Assembly (NCBI RefSeq): GCF_002866925.1
Contig: NZ_PKUQ01000016.1
Span: 485,049 to 549,048, forward strand
Direction: 5' to 3'
Length of the DNA: 64,000 nt
Source: Cohaesibacter celericrescens
GTDB lineage: Bacteria > Pseudomonadota > Alphaproteobacteria > Rhizobiales > Cohaesibacteraceae
Shown: in pieces, positions 28,013 through 37,056 of the stretch
Layout of the letters: the number at the start of each line of letters is the position of its first letter
How positions within the stretch are numbered: the first letter of the stretch is position 1
Program-made: the position numbers and the translations under genes
The notes under the pieces: model-generated
Seen by the model: the letters and a program-made list of their open reading frames with translations, nothing else
What the model was told of the DNA's origin: nothing
Databases searched by the model: none

Positions 28013-28046
28013 AAAAGCCCCGCTAGAATGCTCTAGCGGGGCTTTT
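28013..28046. terminator. Bidirectional terminator
   Basis: A 14-bp perfect stem (28013-28026 with 28033-28046), 6-base loop, A-tract and T-tract on either side. It serves the exported basic protein gene and the convergent valS. Confidence 0.9.
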
Positions 28047-28067
28047 GTATTTTCGTGATAGCGTCGA

Positions 28068-30791
28068 TTACGCTTGCATGAAACCGAGGATTCGATCGAG
28101 GGCTTCCTGAACTTTTTCCTTTAAGGCATTCTGTTCGGCCAGTTTGGATTTTTGTTCGGCAATGATCGAATCTGGTGCATTGGCAATGAATTTTTCATTG
28201 CCAAGTTTGGCTTCGAATTTAGCCGCCACTTTGGAGATCTTGTCGATCTCTTTTTCTAGGCGGGCTTTTTCTGCGCTCAAATCAATCACACCAGCCAATG
28301 GTAAAGCAATGGTGGCTTCGCCAACGACGACCTGCGCAGACCCTTGAGGCACTTCCTGCGAGGTGGTGATGCTCTCGCAGCGAGCGACACGTTTGAGAAC
28401 TGCGTCTTGAGCCGCAAGGCGCTCTTTGGTTTGTTTTGAAGCACCAACAAATACGAGCGTCAATTTGGTCGATTGCGGGATGTTCATTTCGGCGCGAACA
28501 GAGCGGATCGCTGTGATGGTATCAACCAACCAGTTGATTTCGTCGGCCGCTCCAGTATCCGCAATGTCGTAGGTTGGCCAGCTTTCGGTGATCAACAAAC
28601 CATCACGGGAGGGCCCAGTTTTGCCGGTTTCAGCCCATAATTCTTCGGTAATGAACGGCATAAGCGGGTGCATCAGCAGGCAGATTTGATCGAGCACCCA
28701 AGCCGCACAAGCCTGAGTTTCGGTTTTTGCGTCACTTTCGTCTTCGGCTTGCAAAACCGGCTTGGAAAGCTCTATGTACCAGTCGCAATAAAGATTCCAG
28801 ACAAACCGGTACAGACCATTGGCCGCATCATTGAAACGATAGGTCTCGATGGCTTCGGACACTTCGCTCGCGGTTTTGGCCAGCTCTGTCACAATCCACT
28901 GATTGACTGTTTCCTTGACCGTATGGGGATCGAAGCCTTCAACACGTGCACAGCCGTTCATCTGTGTGAAACGCGTGGCGTTCCACAGTTTGGTGCCGAA
29001 GTTGCGATATCCGGCAACACGATTGGTGGCGAGTTTGATGTCGCGGCCCTGCGCGGCCATTGCCGTCAAGGTGAAACGAACCGCATCCGCACCATATTCA
29101 TCAACCAGATCCAGTGGATCAATGACGTTGCCCTTGGATTTAGACATTTTGGCGCCGTGCTCGTCACGTACAAGCGCGTGGACATAGACAGTGTGGAACG
29201 GCTCTTCTTTCATGAAGTGCAGCGACATCATCATCATGCGGGCTACCCAGAAGAAGATAATATCGAAACCCGTGACCAAGACATCCGTTTGATAGTAACG
29301 GTCTAGTTCAGGGGTTTTGTCTGGCCAGCCAAGGGTTGAGAATGGCCATAATGCCGATGAGAACCACGTATCAAGAACGTCTTCATCGCGGACCAGTTCA
29401 ACGTCTTTGCCATAATGGGCTCTGGCCTGTTCTTGAGCTTCGGCTTCATTGTGAGCAACAAAAACCTTCTCATCTGGTCCATACCATGCCGGAATCTGGT
29501 GACCCCACCAAAGCTGGCGCGAAATGCACCATGGTTGGATGTTCTCCATCCAATCGAAATAGGTTTTTTCCCAATTCTTAGGCACAAAATTGGTGCGGCC
29601 TTCGCGCACAGACGCAATTGCTGGTTTGGCCAGAGTTTGCGCGTCGGCAAACCATTGATCGGTCAAATAGGGCTCAACGATAACGCCTGAACGATCGCCA
29701 TGCGGAGTCATATTGACATGGTCATCAATGCCTGCAAGCAGACCGCGGGCTTCAAACATTTGCACAACAATCTTGCGTGCTTTAAAGCGATCCACACCCT
29801 CCAGAGCCGAGATTGTTTCAAACAGATCTTTGGATGCATCAATGCCGTCGAGGAAATCTTCGTTATCCTTCAGCCACATTTTGGCTTCACGGGTCATGAT
29901 GTTGATCATTGGCAAATTGTGGCGCTTACCGATGTCAAAGTCATTGAAGTCGTGCGCTGGCGTCACTTTCATTGCGCCTGTGCCCGTTTCTAGATCGACA
30001 TAATCATCAGCAATGATCGGAATACGGCGTCCGACCAGAGGCAAAATTATGTTTTTACCTATCAGATCCTTGTAACGCTCGTCATCAGGGTGAACGATAA
30101 CGGCAGTGTCGCCAAGCATGGTTTCTGGTCGGGTGGTCGAAATTGTAATGGTGCGCCCCTCTTCCCCTTCGATTGGGTAAGACAGGTTCCACATGTGGCC
30201 GTTCATTTCCTTCTGCTCGACTTCCAAATCGGAAATGGCGGTCAAAAAATGCGGGTCCCAATTGACCAGACGTTTGTCTTTATAAATCAAGCCTTCATTG
30301 TAAAGTTCGATGAAGACCTTCTGAACGGCCTTGGACAGACCTTCATCCATCGTGAAGCGTTCACGGGACCAATCTGCTGATGCGCCAAGGCGGCGAAGCT
30401 GGTTGAAAATAGTTCCGCCCGACTCGTCTTTCCATTTCCAAACGCGCTCAAGGAAGGCCTCGCGACCCATATCACGACGGCCTGGTTCATTGTTAGCAGC
30501 CAATTGGCGCTCCACCACCATTTGCGTCGCGATGCCGGCGTGGTCCATTCCCGGTTGCCAAAGAACGTCTTTGCCATTCATCCGATGGTAGCGGATCATT
30601 ACGTCTTGCAATGTATTGTTCAGGGCGTGGCCCATATGAAGGGAACCGGTTACATTCGGTGGTGGGATGACGATGCAGAAACTATCCTGCCCGTCTTTTT
30701 TACCAGCGCCAGCATTAAAGGCACCTGATTTTTCCCACGCTTCATAAAGGCGCGGCTCAACGGCCGCTGCATCGAATGTTTTTTCCAGCAT
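28068..30791 (-). CDS. valS: Valine-tRNA ligase
   Basis: A 907-residue class I aminoacyl-tRNA synthetase that charges tRNA-Val and edits mischarged threonine. It carries the N-terminal PPPNVTGSLHMGHALNNTLQD (HIGH-type motif as HMGH), WQPGMDHAGIATQ, the CP1 editing insert (residues ~190-350, TTRPETMLGDTAV), and KMSKSKGNVIDP near residue 550. The anticodon-binding helices and a C-terminal coiled-coil (LEKEIDKISKVAAKFEAKL) follow. Start at ATG 30791 (GGAAG four bases upstream). It follows popZ with a 259-bp gap, a pairing frequent in Hyphomicrobiales. Confidence 0.98.
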   Translation of the reverse strand: MLEKTFDAAAVEPRLYEAWEKSGAFNAGAGKKDGQDSFCIVIPPPNVTGSLHMGHALNNTLQDVMIRYHRMNGKDVLWQPGMDHAGIATQMVVERQLAANNEPGRRDMGREAFLERVWKWKDESGGTIFNQLRRLGASADWSRERFTMDEGLSKAVQKVFIELYNEGLIYKDKRLVNWDPHFLTAISDLEVEQKEMNGHMWNLSYPIEGEEGRTITISTTRPETMLGDTAVIVHPDDERYKDLIGKNIILPLVGRRIPIIADDYVDLETGTGAMKVTPAHDFNDFDIGKRHNLPMINIMTREAKMWLKDNEDFLDGIDASKDLFETISALEGVDRFKARKIVVQMFEARGLLAGIDDHVNMTPHGDRSGVIVEPYLTDQWFADAQTLAKPAIASVREGRTNFVPKNWEKTYFDWMENIQPWCISRQLWWGHQIPAWYGPDEKVFVAHNEAEAQEQARAHYGKDVELVRDEDVLDTWFSSALWPFSTLGWPDKTPELDRYYQTDVLVTGFDIIFFWVARMMMMSLHFMKEEPFHTVYVHALVRDEHGAKMSKSKGNVIDPLDLVDEYGADAVRFTLTAMAAQGRDIKLATNRVAGYRNFGTKLWNATRFTQMNGCARVEGFDPHTVKETVNQWIVTELAKTASEVSEAIETYRFNDAANGLYRFVWNLYCDWYIELSKPVLQAEDESDAKTETQACAAWVLDQICLLMHPLMPFITEELWAETGKTGPSRDGLLITESWPTYDIADTGAADEINWLVDTITAIRSVRAEMNIPQSTKLTLVFVGASKQTKERLAAQDAVLKRVARCESITTSQEVPQGSAQVVVGEATIALPLAGVIDLSAEKARLEKEIDKISKVAAKFEAKLGNEKFIANAPDSIIAEQKSKLAEQNALKEKVQEALDRILGFMQA

Positions 30792-31050
30792 TGCACTTCC
30801 ATCTCGCAGATCGCTCGGCTTGGATGCCTGCAAATCTGTCTCTCAGACGCCAAATCCAGCCTTGGCTCGCGAAAGGAGCAGGCATGGTTCGCAAACTATC
30901 TCGGGTAAAGGTGTAAATCCCATTCTCCCTCACAGCTGTCAACCATTAGCAGCCCATATGGGTCTAAGTTGCCGCTTTGAGTGTATATTTAACGAAAAAA
31001 TACACAATATGAGGGGTGGGAGGTTTGTTTGGTCAGGTTGGTGCGGGCGA

Positions 31051-31788
31051 TCAGCGATAATGCTGCTCGCCCCTAGACACTCGTTCAATTTCTGCACGGA
31101 CCAAGCGTTCCACCATGATGGGCAAATTCTGATCAAGCCACGCTTTCAGCATTGGGCGCAGCATATCTTCAACCACATTTTCCATGGTGCGCGTATTTTG
31201 CGACAGAATTGTATGGGTCAAATCGCCGAATGCGTTGGTTACGACGTCGGAAGTGGAATCAGAAACGAGACGTGCTCCACGATTCACTTCAGGCAACGGA
31301 CCATCTGGCGTCGGTGTTGTCTCTATGCTTGCTTTTAGAATCGGAGGCACCTGTTCTTCAAGAGTCCTATGCAGAGCTTCTTGAATTGCAGCGACTGGTT
31401 CTGGTGCGGGTTCAGGTTGCTTGGCCTCTTCAGCGAAAACAAGATCATCATCTCGAGGTTCGACAAGTTCTGCTTCTTGCCACTCGCTTTGAAGATCCAA
31501 AACATCTTCTTCTGGTTCTGGTTCCGGCTCGCTTTCTTGCGCTTCCATTTCGGCCATTGCCGCGGCCATGTCGTCTTCGACTGGCTCTTCCTCTACAGGA
31601 GCAGGCGCTGGCGTATCAAAAAGTGCGTCGAGGTCGTCTTGGCTAAGCTCAGCATTGCCGTCCGGCATTGCTTCTTCTGCTGGGGCCGGTTCATCACCTA
31701 TTGCAGCTTCCTCATCGGAAATTATCCGGCGAATCGACGCTAGGATTTCCTCCATAGAGGGTTCTTGAGCTGCACTTGAATTGGACAT
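31051..31788 (-). CDS. popZ: PopZ-like polar organising protein (DUF2497)
   Basis: A 245-residue protein from ATG 31788 (MSNSSAAQEPSMEEILASIR). The N-terminal helix SMEEILASIRRIISDEE is the partner-binding motif of PopZ. The middle is a long acidic, Pro/Glu-rich disordered spacer. The C-terminal helices (residues ~200-245: MENVVEDMLRPMLKAWLDQN, LPIMVERLVRAEIERVSRG) form the oligomerisation region. In Caulobacter, PopZ makes a polar matrix that anchors the chromosome origin and cell-cycle regulators. In Hyphomicrobiales it marks the growing pole. It lies upstream of valS on the same strand. Confidence 0.92.
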   Translation of the reverse strand: MSNSSAAQEPSMEEILASIRRIISDEEAAIGDEPAPAEEAMPDGNAELSQDDLDALFDTPAPAPVEEEPVEDDMAAAMAEMEAQESEPEPEPEEDVLDLQSEWQEAELVEPRDDDLVFAEEAKQPEPAPEPVAAIQEALHRTLEEQVPPILKASIETTPTPDGPLPEVNRGARLVSDSTSDVVTNAFGDLTHTILSQNTRTMENVVEDMLRPMLKAWLDQNLPIMVERLVRAEIERVSRGEQHYR

Positions 31789-32034
31789 GGCCTCACCCGA
31801 AACTACTGACAAACAGGTAACCGATCAAATCGCATTCCGCCGCGAACGTGATTCGGTCGTCTAATCACTATAGGCTTTTTGCCAATTTGTTGAAATCCGT
31901 AACGTAAAAAAGCTTGAAAGAGGTGTGGAGGGAGGGTTTCAACACCTAATTTCCCCGCAATCCCCTTCTGGCCCTGCATAACAGATGCACTCTTTGTATC
32001 TGCGCTTATTGTCGCAGCACATCAAAACGGTGAC

Positions 32035-32066
32035 AAAAAAGGCCCAATCAAAAATCGGGCCTTTTA
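32035..32066 (-). terminator. Rho-independent terminator of tolC
   Basis: Read on the minus strand: AAAGGCCCGAT-type stem pairing with ATTGGGCCTTT around a short T-rich loop, followed by a U-run. It lies 26 bp past the tolC stop. Confidence 0.8.
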
Positions 32067-32091
32067 ACGTCGGAATATGGATGCCGATATT

Positions 32092-33474
32092 CTATCGACC
32101 ATCTGGGGTGCGCAGGCCAATCCATTTATCGCGAACAGCTGTATAATGTGCTTTTGGATCGTAGCGTTGAACACGCAGCTTTAAGTTCTCGGCAGACAAA
32201 TTGCCAATTGCAGAGGCAACGCTAAAAGATGCGACAATACGTGCGCGCTGAGCCTGGACAAGAGCAATACGAGCGGAGATCAGATCTTCTTGTGAATCCA
32301 GAACATCAAGCAATGTGCGTTGTCCAACTTTTTGTTCCTCGATCACTCCACGCGTTGCCAGACGGTACGCTTTCACTTGCGCTTGAGCTGCCTCGATTTG
32401 CGGGATTGTTGCCTGTAACAAGCTCCACGATGCAATAATATTGGCACGAATTTGATCGCGGGCGAGGTCTAGCTGGATGCGGCGTTGACCCAATGTCTCT
32501 TTGGCTTGGCGGACTTTGGAATGAACTGCACCACCAGAGTAAATTGGAATGTTGATTGAACCGGTCAGTGAAGCGCTATTTGTGGCACCATGCAGGTCGT
32601 TACTTGCGTTATTGGACCAGTTACGATCGGCGCTTCCTGTAACAGAAATTGTCGGCAACAATTCCCCTTCAGCGAGCTTAACTGAAAGCTGAGCGACATC
32701 GACATTATATGTTGCAGACAAGATAGCAGGATGCTTTGCCATAGCTTGGCTGATGGCAGCGTTCAAGCTTTTGGGAAAAAGCTTATCAACCGAATATCCT
32801 GCTTTGAGGGTTCCCGGTTTTTTTCCAACGAGCATTTGATAAGTCGCGCGACTGGATGACAGGCTGGCTTCCGCTGCTTTAACCTCAGAAACAGCGCCTG
32901 ACAAGCGGGCTTCTGCTTGGCTAACATCGGTGCTAATGGTCTCGCCAACGGCGAATCTGTCTCGAGCTGAACGGGCTTGTTCTTGCAAAAAGGCTACATT
33001 TTGTTTGCGAAGTTCAAGAATTGCCTGATTTTGGAGAATGTCCATATAGGCAGATGCGACATCGTAAAGGACCGTCTGTTCGGTTGTCCTAAGCCCTTGG
33101 CGCGCTGCCTCAATGGCTGCTTTGGCTTGCTTTACGCCATTTTTAGTACGGTTGCCGCGATATAGTATTTGTTGGACCTGAAGTCCAAGACTGGTTGTTG
33201 TGGCTTGAGAGTTACGGCTGGTGCCTGAAAGATAGTCGTAATTGGTCCAACTGCGGCTGGCTGATGTGCTTGCAGATATCGTAGGGCGATAGCCCGACAT
33301 TGCTTGAGGAACACCCTCGTCCGTAGCGCGCAATCCTGCACGGGCCGCGTTGAGTGTTGGATTGTTGCTGTATGCCAGCGAAAGTGCTTGAGTCAGATTT
33401 TCGGCTGACGCCGAATTTATGTTCAAAAGCAGCGCAGAAACAGCGCACAATGTTAATTTTCTAAGGCCAGCCAC
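32092..33474 (-). CDS. tolC: TolC family outer membrane channel
   Basis: A 460-residue TolC homologue. The best start is GTG 33474, with AGGAG eight bases upstream, giving VAGLRKLTLCAVSALLLNIN as signal peptide (cleavage near ASA-E). The long upstream extension of the frame is not protein-like. Two repeats of the TolC fold are visible, each beginning with the helical ENLTQALSLAYSNNPTLNAARAGL-type element, with beta-strand segments (YRPTISASTSASRSW; ISVTGSADRNW) that form the barrel. It should serve type I secretion and RND pumps, potentially the one at 8597-12830. The PIMT homologue upstream is a conserved neighbour in Rhizobiales. Confidence 0.95.
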   Translation of the reverse strand: MAGLRKLTLCAVSALLLNINSASAENLTQALSLAYSNNPTLNAARAGLRATDEGVPQAMSGYRPTISASTSASRSWTNYDYLSGTSRNSQATTTSLGLQVQQILYRGNRTKNGVKQAKAAIEAARQGLRTTEQTVLYDVASAYMDILQNQAILELRKQNVAFLQEQARSARDRFAVGETISTDVSQAEARLSGAVSEVKAAEASLSSSRATYQMLVGKKPGTLKAGYSVDKLFPKSLNAAISQAMAKHPAILSATYNVDVAQLSVKLAEGELLPTISVTGSADRNWSNNASNDLHGATNSASLTGSINIPIYSGGAVHSKVRQAKETLGQRRIQLDLARDQIRANIIASWSLLQATIPQIEAAQAQVKAYRLATRGVIEEQKVGQRTLLDVLDSQEDLISARIALVQAQRARIVASFSVASAIGNLSAENLKLRVQRYDPKAHYTAVRDKWIGLRTPDGR

Positions 33475-33702
33475 GCCCAATACTCCTAGAAATGAACAGT
33501 CCGCAAAATCGTGATGGACCGTCTTTACGCTATGATTTTCGTTGGAACATAGTCTGAAGTGATCGGAATGCCTAGTGTTTGCTTTTGGTGATTTGGTTAA
33601 AAAGTTATTAATGAGGCTTTCTCGCAACAAAATAAAACCACAAGAAACGCGCAATTTTGTCCTAATTTTCGTTAAAGTGCGTATCACACGGTGATTTACG
33701 CC

Positions 33703-33729
33703 CCAAAACCGTGAAAGTTACGGTTTTGG
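33703..33729. repeat. Inverted repeat between the PIMT gene and tolC
   Basis: A perfect 10-bp stem (33703-33712 with 33720-33729) around a 7-base loop, 229 bp upstream of the tolC start and 60 bp past the PIMT stop. No T-run follows on the minus strand. It may be a weak terminator for the PIMT gene or an operator for tolC. Confidence 0.5.
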
Positions 33730-33789
33730 ATCAATTTACATACATTGATGTATATTTTTGTGGGTAACCCAATGGCCACTCCAGAATGG

Positions 33790-34443
33790 CTAAAAATCAA
33801 ATGAAACGTGTTTTCGAAATTCTGGCAGAACCGGTGCATTGGTATCAAAGGCGGACATGCGCGAAAAATGATCGCCGGTTCGGAGAATCTTAATCGCTTC
33901 GGCCCGCCGTGCAGCGCCATCGACGGTGATGAGGTGTCCCCCGTCTTTCAACTGGTCCAACAATTTTTGCGGTATTTCTTCAACGGCACCTTCGATAAAA
34001 ATCACGTCATAGGGCCCTTCTGAAGGCATTCCCTCCGCAAGATCGCCTGAGATGACGGCAACGTTGTCATATCCCAGATCTGAAATAATGGTTTCTGCTT
34101 TTGTTGCCAACGCTTCAGTGTTTTCAACTGCTACCACAGTGTTTGCCAATTGAGACGCCAAGGCTGCTGAATAACCGGTGTTTGACCCGATGATCAAAAC
34201 CAGATCATCTTTGTTCATATCTGCCAGTTGCAATAATTTTGCTAATGGAGACGGTTGGGTCATTGAGCGCGAGTCTGAAATTTTGATATCCGCGTCTGAA
34301 TAGGACAAAGTCCGCAATGAAGCAGGAACGAATAACTCCCTAGGCACTTTGAGGAAAGCCTCCAACACATTATACGCTGTTACGTCTGTGGTCCGAATTT
34401 GCGTATCAACCATCTGCTGCCGAGCTTCTTTATATTCGCCCAT
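33790..34443 (-). CDS. Protein-L-isoaspartate O-methyltransferase family protein
   Basis: A 217-residue PIMT homologue. It retains ARQQMVDTQIRTTDVTAYNVLEAFLKVPRELFVP, the family N-terminus, and SMTQPSPLAKLLQLAD. The SAM motif I reads VLIIGSNTGYSAALA, where the usual G-x-G-x-G is replaced by G-S-N-T-G. True repair enzymes methylate isoaspartyl residues. This degenerate branch, which is found beside tolC in many Rhizobiales, may have another substrate. It lies upstream of tolC on the same strand with a 315-bp gap to the chosen tolC start. Confidence 0.88.
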   Translation of the reverse strand: MGEYKEARQQMVDTQIRTTDVTAYNVLEAFLKVPRELFVPASLRTLSYSDADIKISDSRSMTQPSPLAKLLQLADMNKDDLVLIIGSNTGYSAALASQLANTVVAVENTEALATKAETIISDLGYDNVAVISGDLAEGMPSEGPYDVIFIEGAVEEIPQKLLDQLKDGGHLITVDGAARRAEAIKILRTGDHFSRMSAFDTNAPVLPEFRKHVSFDF

Positions 34444-34657
34444 CTAAGATTTCCTCAGTTTATATGCGGTTTGTCCGCACCCTTGTGCCTTGGAATTTTG
34501 AAGTGCCCTGCCCTATGCAGTGAAAGACATCTTCATTCTGTGCATATCGTTGCGCCCGAAGAGTTGCAAGGTTTGTTGGCACAAATTCGACGATTGAGGG
34601 GGTGTCTTTCGGTAACTGTTAAACAATGTACATAAAAATTTCGGATACTGGTGGAAA

Positions 34658-34687
34658 TTGACTTGAGCGCGGCCAAGCCTTTTGCTA
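34658..34687 (+). promoter_or_regulatory. Possible promoter of tRNA-Cys
   Basis: TTGACT at 34658-34663, a 17-18 base spacer, then TTTGCTA (poor -10) about 27 bases before the tRNA. The -35 is good, the -10 weak. Confidence 0.35.
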
Positions 34688-34713
34688 TTGAGCATGCACC
34701 ACACGTAAAGGAT

Positions 34714-34787
34714 GGCTCGATGGCGGAGTGGTGACGCAGCGGATTGCAAATCCGTCCACGCCGGTTCGATTCCGGCTCGAGCCTCCA
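34714..34787 (+). tRNA. tRNA-Cys (GCA)
   Basis: A 74-base cloverleaf. The acceptor stem pairs GGCTCGA (34714-34720) with TCGAGCC (34777-34783). The discriminator is T, typical of tRNA-Cys, and CCA is encoded. The anticodon loop ATTGCAAAT holds GCA, and the T-loop GGTTCGATTCC is standard. No integrase or repeat was seen beside it. Confidence 0.97.
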
Positions 34788-34944
34788 ATTTCTTCCCCAA
34801 AAATTGTTTCAGTTGCTTCCGCTACGACACTTCTTGGCGGTCGCGTTTTGGTATTCTTTCGCCATCGTTTCGCGCAGTAAACCGAGCCTGACAGCTTGTT
34901 TTCCTGATTGTTTGGCTCAAGCTATCGTCACTATATAGTTGATT

Positions 34945-35937
34945 TCAATTACTGGAATCACATTGGCCAATGATAGGTACAATGGTGTTTCTGCCATTAG
35001 CCTTGGCTTCGTAGAGCCTGTCGTCTGCCATGTTCAAGATCGAATTGATGTCATTTTTTCCGCATGTGATTCTATCCACCACGCCCAGGCTGGTGGTGAC
35101 GGTCACAGTGTTTCCCGAATCTTCCACAACCAGTTTTTCAATCATCTTACGAATGCGTTCTGCTACAATCATAGCGTCATGTTGATCTGTTTGAGGCAGT
35201 AGGATGATAAATTCTTCGCCTCCAAACCGAGCTGGTACGTCGATCTCTCTCAGGGTGGATCTACAAATATCGGCGATTTTCCGTAGAACAAGGTCGCCCG
35301 TTGCGTGTCCATATCGATCATTGACCGATTTGAAGTGATCTATATCGATTGCGATGATACTGAAATTGGTGTCATAGCGGATAGCCCGCAGCATTTCTTG
35401 GTTCGCTTTCAGCATAAAGCTTTGGCGCCTAAGCATGCCGGTCAGGAAATCTTGTGTTGCGATTGTCCTAAGTTCAATTTCATCGATGACGATACTTGCC
35501 AAGTCGCGGAGGATATCGATTTCATCCAAACTGATATCGCGCGGTTTTGTATCAATGACGCACAAAGTACCAAGGTTATAGCCAAGAGCTGATTTGAGGG
35601 GAATGCCCGCGTAGAATTGCACATTTGGGGCTTCAGTAACCATAGGGTTGTGTTTGAAGCGCTCATCCTGCGTCGCATCATGTACGATAAATGGTTGGTC
35701 TTTTTGAATCGCATGGGTGCAGAATGAAATTTCACGGGGAGTTTCATCAAACGTTATGCCCTGTTTAGACAAGAACCACTGTCTCTTTTCGTCGACTAAA
35801 GTAATGAGCGCGATTGGAACATCCATAATTTTTTGAGCGATGCGGGTAATGCGATCAAAGGATTCTTCCGAGCTGGTGTCCAATATTGCGTATTTTTCTA
35901 ATTCCCGCAGTCTTTCCAATTCATTTTGATAGGCCAC
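34945..35937 (-). CDS. Diguanylate cyclase with GAF domain
   Basis: A 330-residue soluble signalling protein. Residues ~20-155 form a GAF domain (FDRITRIAQKIMDVPIALIT, FYAGIPLKSALGYNLGTLCVID). Residues ~165-325 form a GGDEF domain with the active-site motif GGEEF, and the segment DIDHFKSVNDRYGHATGDLVL, typical of active enzymes. An RxxD inhibitory site (REID) stands five residues before GGEEF, so product feedback by c-di-GMP is expected. The GAF ligand is unknown. It is a stand-alone gene. Confidence 0.93.
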   Translation of the reverse strand: MAYQNELERLRELEKYAILDTSSEESFDRITRIAQKIMDVPIALITLVDEKRQWFLSKQGITFDETPREISFCTHAIQKDQPFIVHDATQDERFKHNPMVTEAPNVQFYAGIPLKSALGYNLGTLCVIDTKPRDISLDEIDILRDLASIVIDEIELRTIATQDFLTGMLRRQSFMLKANQEMLRAIRYDTNFSIIAIDIDHFKSVNDRYGHATGDLVLRKIADICRSTLREIDVPARFGGEEFIILLPQTDQHDAMIVAERIRKMIEKLVVEDSGNTVTVTTSLGVVDRITCGKNDINSILNMADDRLYEAKANGRNTIVPIIGQCDSSN

Positions 35938-36084
35938 GGTTATCCCTTTCCTCTTGGTTATAGAATACTAATCAATGCATTCAAAATTATCCACTCACTT
36001 GTTAGAATTACGCAATTAAGAGGTTAGGAAGTCAAACAAATTCGCTAGCCAAGTGCTTATATTGAATGGTTTTCTTACTCATTT

Positions 36085-36858
36085 CTACATATCTGGGGGC
36101 GTTTCAATATCTCCTATTAGGGATGGCACGGCCATCGCAGACACCAATCGATCCCATTTGATATGCTCGAGTGTGATCAAGTGCACATTTAGGGCGCGCG
36201 CCTTGCCAAACAGGGATTCGTATTTGGGCTTTTTGGCATATTCGTCATAGAGGTCTGTTGAGAGGATCAAGCCAACGAATGTGGTGTCATCACCAAAATG
36301 ATCCGCAAGATTGTCGGCTTCATGCAACGCTTCCATCAGTTTCTTGCGATTTCTGTCGTTGGAGCGACGGAAGGATGCGCTATAGGCTTTGCAAGAGTAA
36401 AATGCCAAACGGTCCCCGAAACGAGCAATCACGTCAATCTCATTTTCTCCCCAATAGCTATCAATTTTCCATTTTATTTGTTGTCCAAATAAAGCTTCAT
36501 CGGCGCCAGCTTCCAGCGCCGCCAAACAGGAAATTTCTTCTAGCCAGCCGCCTGTTATAAAGCGGCGAGAGTCTGCTGTCATTGCCCTGACCGCACCGTT
36601 TGATGTGCGACCTGCCAATCCGGCATTCTCTAAGGCTTCTATAATGCAGGCCTCGGTCGGGTTTAGTTCGGATGGTATGATGCTGCCTTTGAACAGTCGG
36701 CTTCTGATGCGCTCAAATGCGCGATACTGGCTTGCGATTGCAAGGGAGGCTTCTTTGTGTTGGCGCGCGGCACGTAAATCACCGGTGCGTCTTTTGTCCA
36801 GCCAAGCGCCGTTTTTTGCAATTATTTTTTCAATTGTCATGGTTTGCTGTGAACTCAC
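36085..36858 (-). CDS. Card1-like (DUF1887-type) PD-(D/E)XK nuclease domain protein
   Basis: A 257-residue protein whose C-terminal half resembles the nuclease domain of Card1/Can2-type proteins. It shows GGWLEEISCLAAL (Glu107), a spacer, GENEIDVIARFGDRLAFYSCKAYS (Asp142, Lys157). The acidic residue normally two before the Lys (E-C-K) is Ser155. The N-terminal ~100 residues are not a CARF domain that I can recognise. They hold two helices and a small winged-helix-like segment (ELNPTEACIIEALENAGLAG). It could be a DNA/RNA nuclease or an inactive binding protein. It lies between a diguanylate cyclase and the cobalamin genes, with no CRISPR in the window. Confidence 0.6.
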   Translation of the reverse strand: MSSQQTMTIEKIIAKNGAWLDKRRTGDLRAARQHKEASLAIASQYRAFERIRSRLFKGSIIPSELNPTEACIIEALENAGLAGRTSNGAVRAMTADSRRFITGGWLEEISCLAALEAGADEALFGQQIKWKIDSYWGENEIDVIARFGDRLAFYSCKAYSASFRRSNDRNRKKLMEALHEADNLADHFGDDTTFVGLILSTDLYDEYAKKPKYESLFGKARALNVHLITLEHIKWDRLVSAMAVPSLIGDIETPPDM

Positions 36859-37056
36859 CTACTTTGGATGCAACGCGAGCCGAGAATCGGCATTCTTTGT
36901 ATTCTGTGTGTTATTATACGTTGGTATAGGGTATGCGCTTGTGCATTGGCTTCGAAGTCGATCAAAATTCCCAATTTAAAACGCTTTGGAATTGCTTCAT
37001 TCCTATAAAAGGTCTATGTCCTAGCGTGACATATTTGAGAGAATGGATATATAAAA

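Noticed and set aside
33475..33687. A 71-residue N-terminal extension of TolC
   Set aside because: It would put the signal peptide at residue 72; GTG 33474 with AGGAG explains the start.
36859..37056. Cobalamin riboswitch before cobC
   Set aside because: The short AT-rich leader lacks the conserved B12-box elements.
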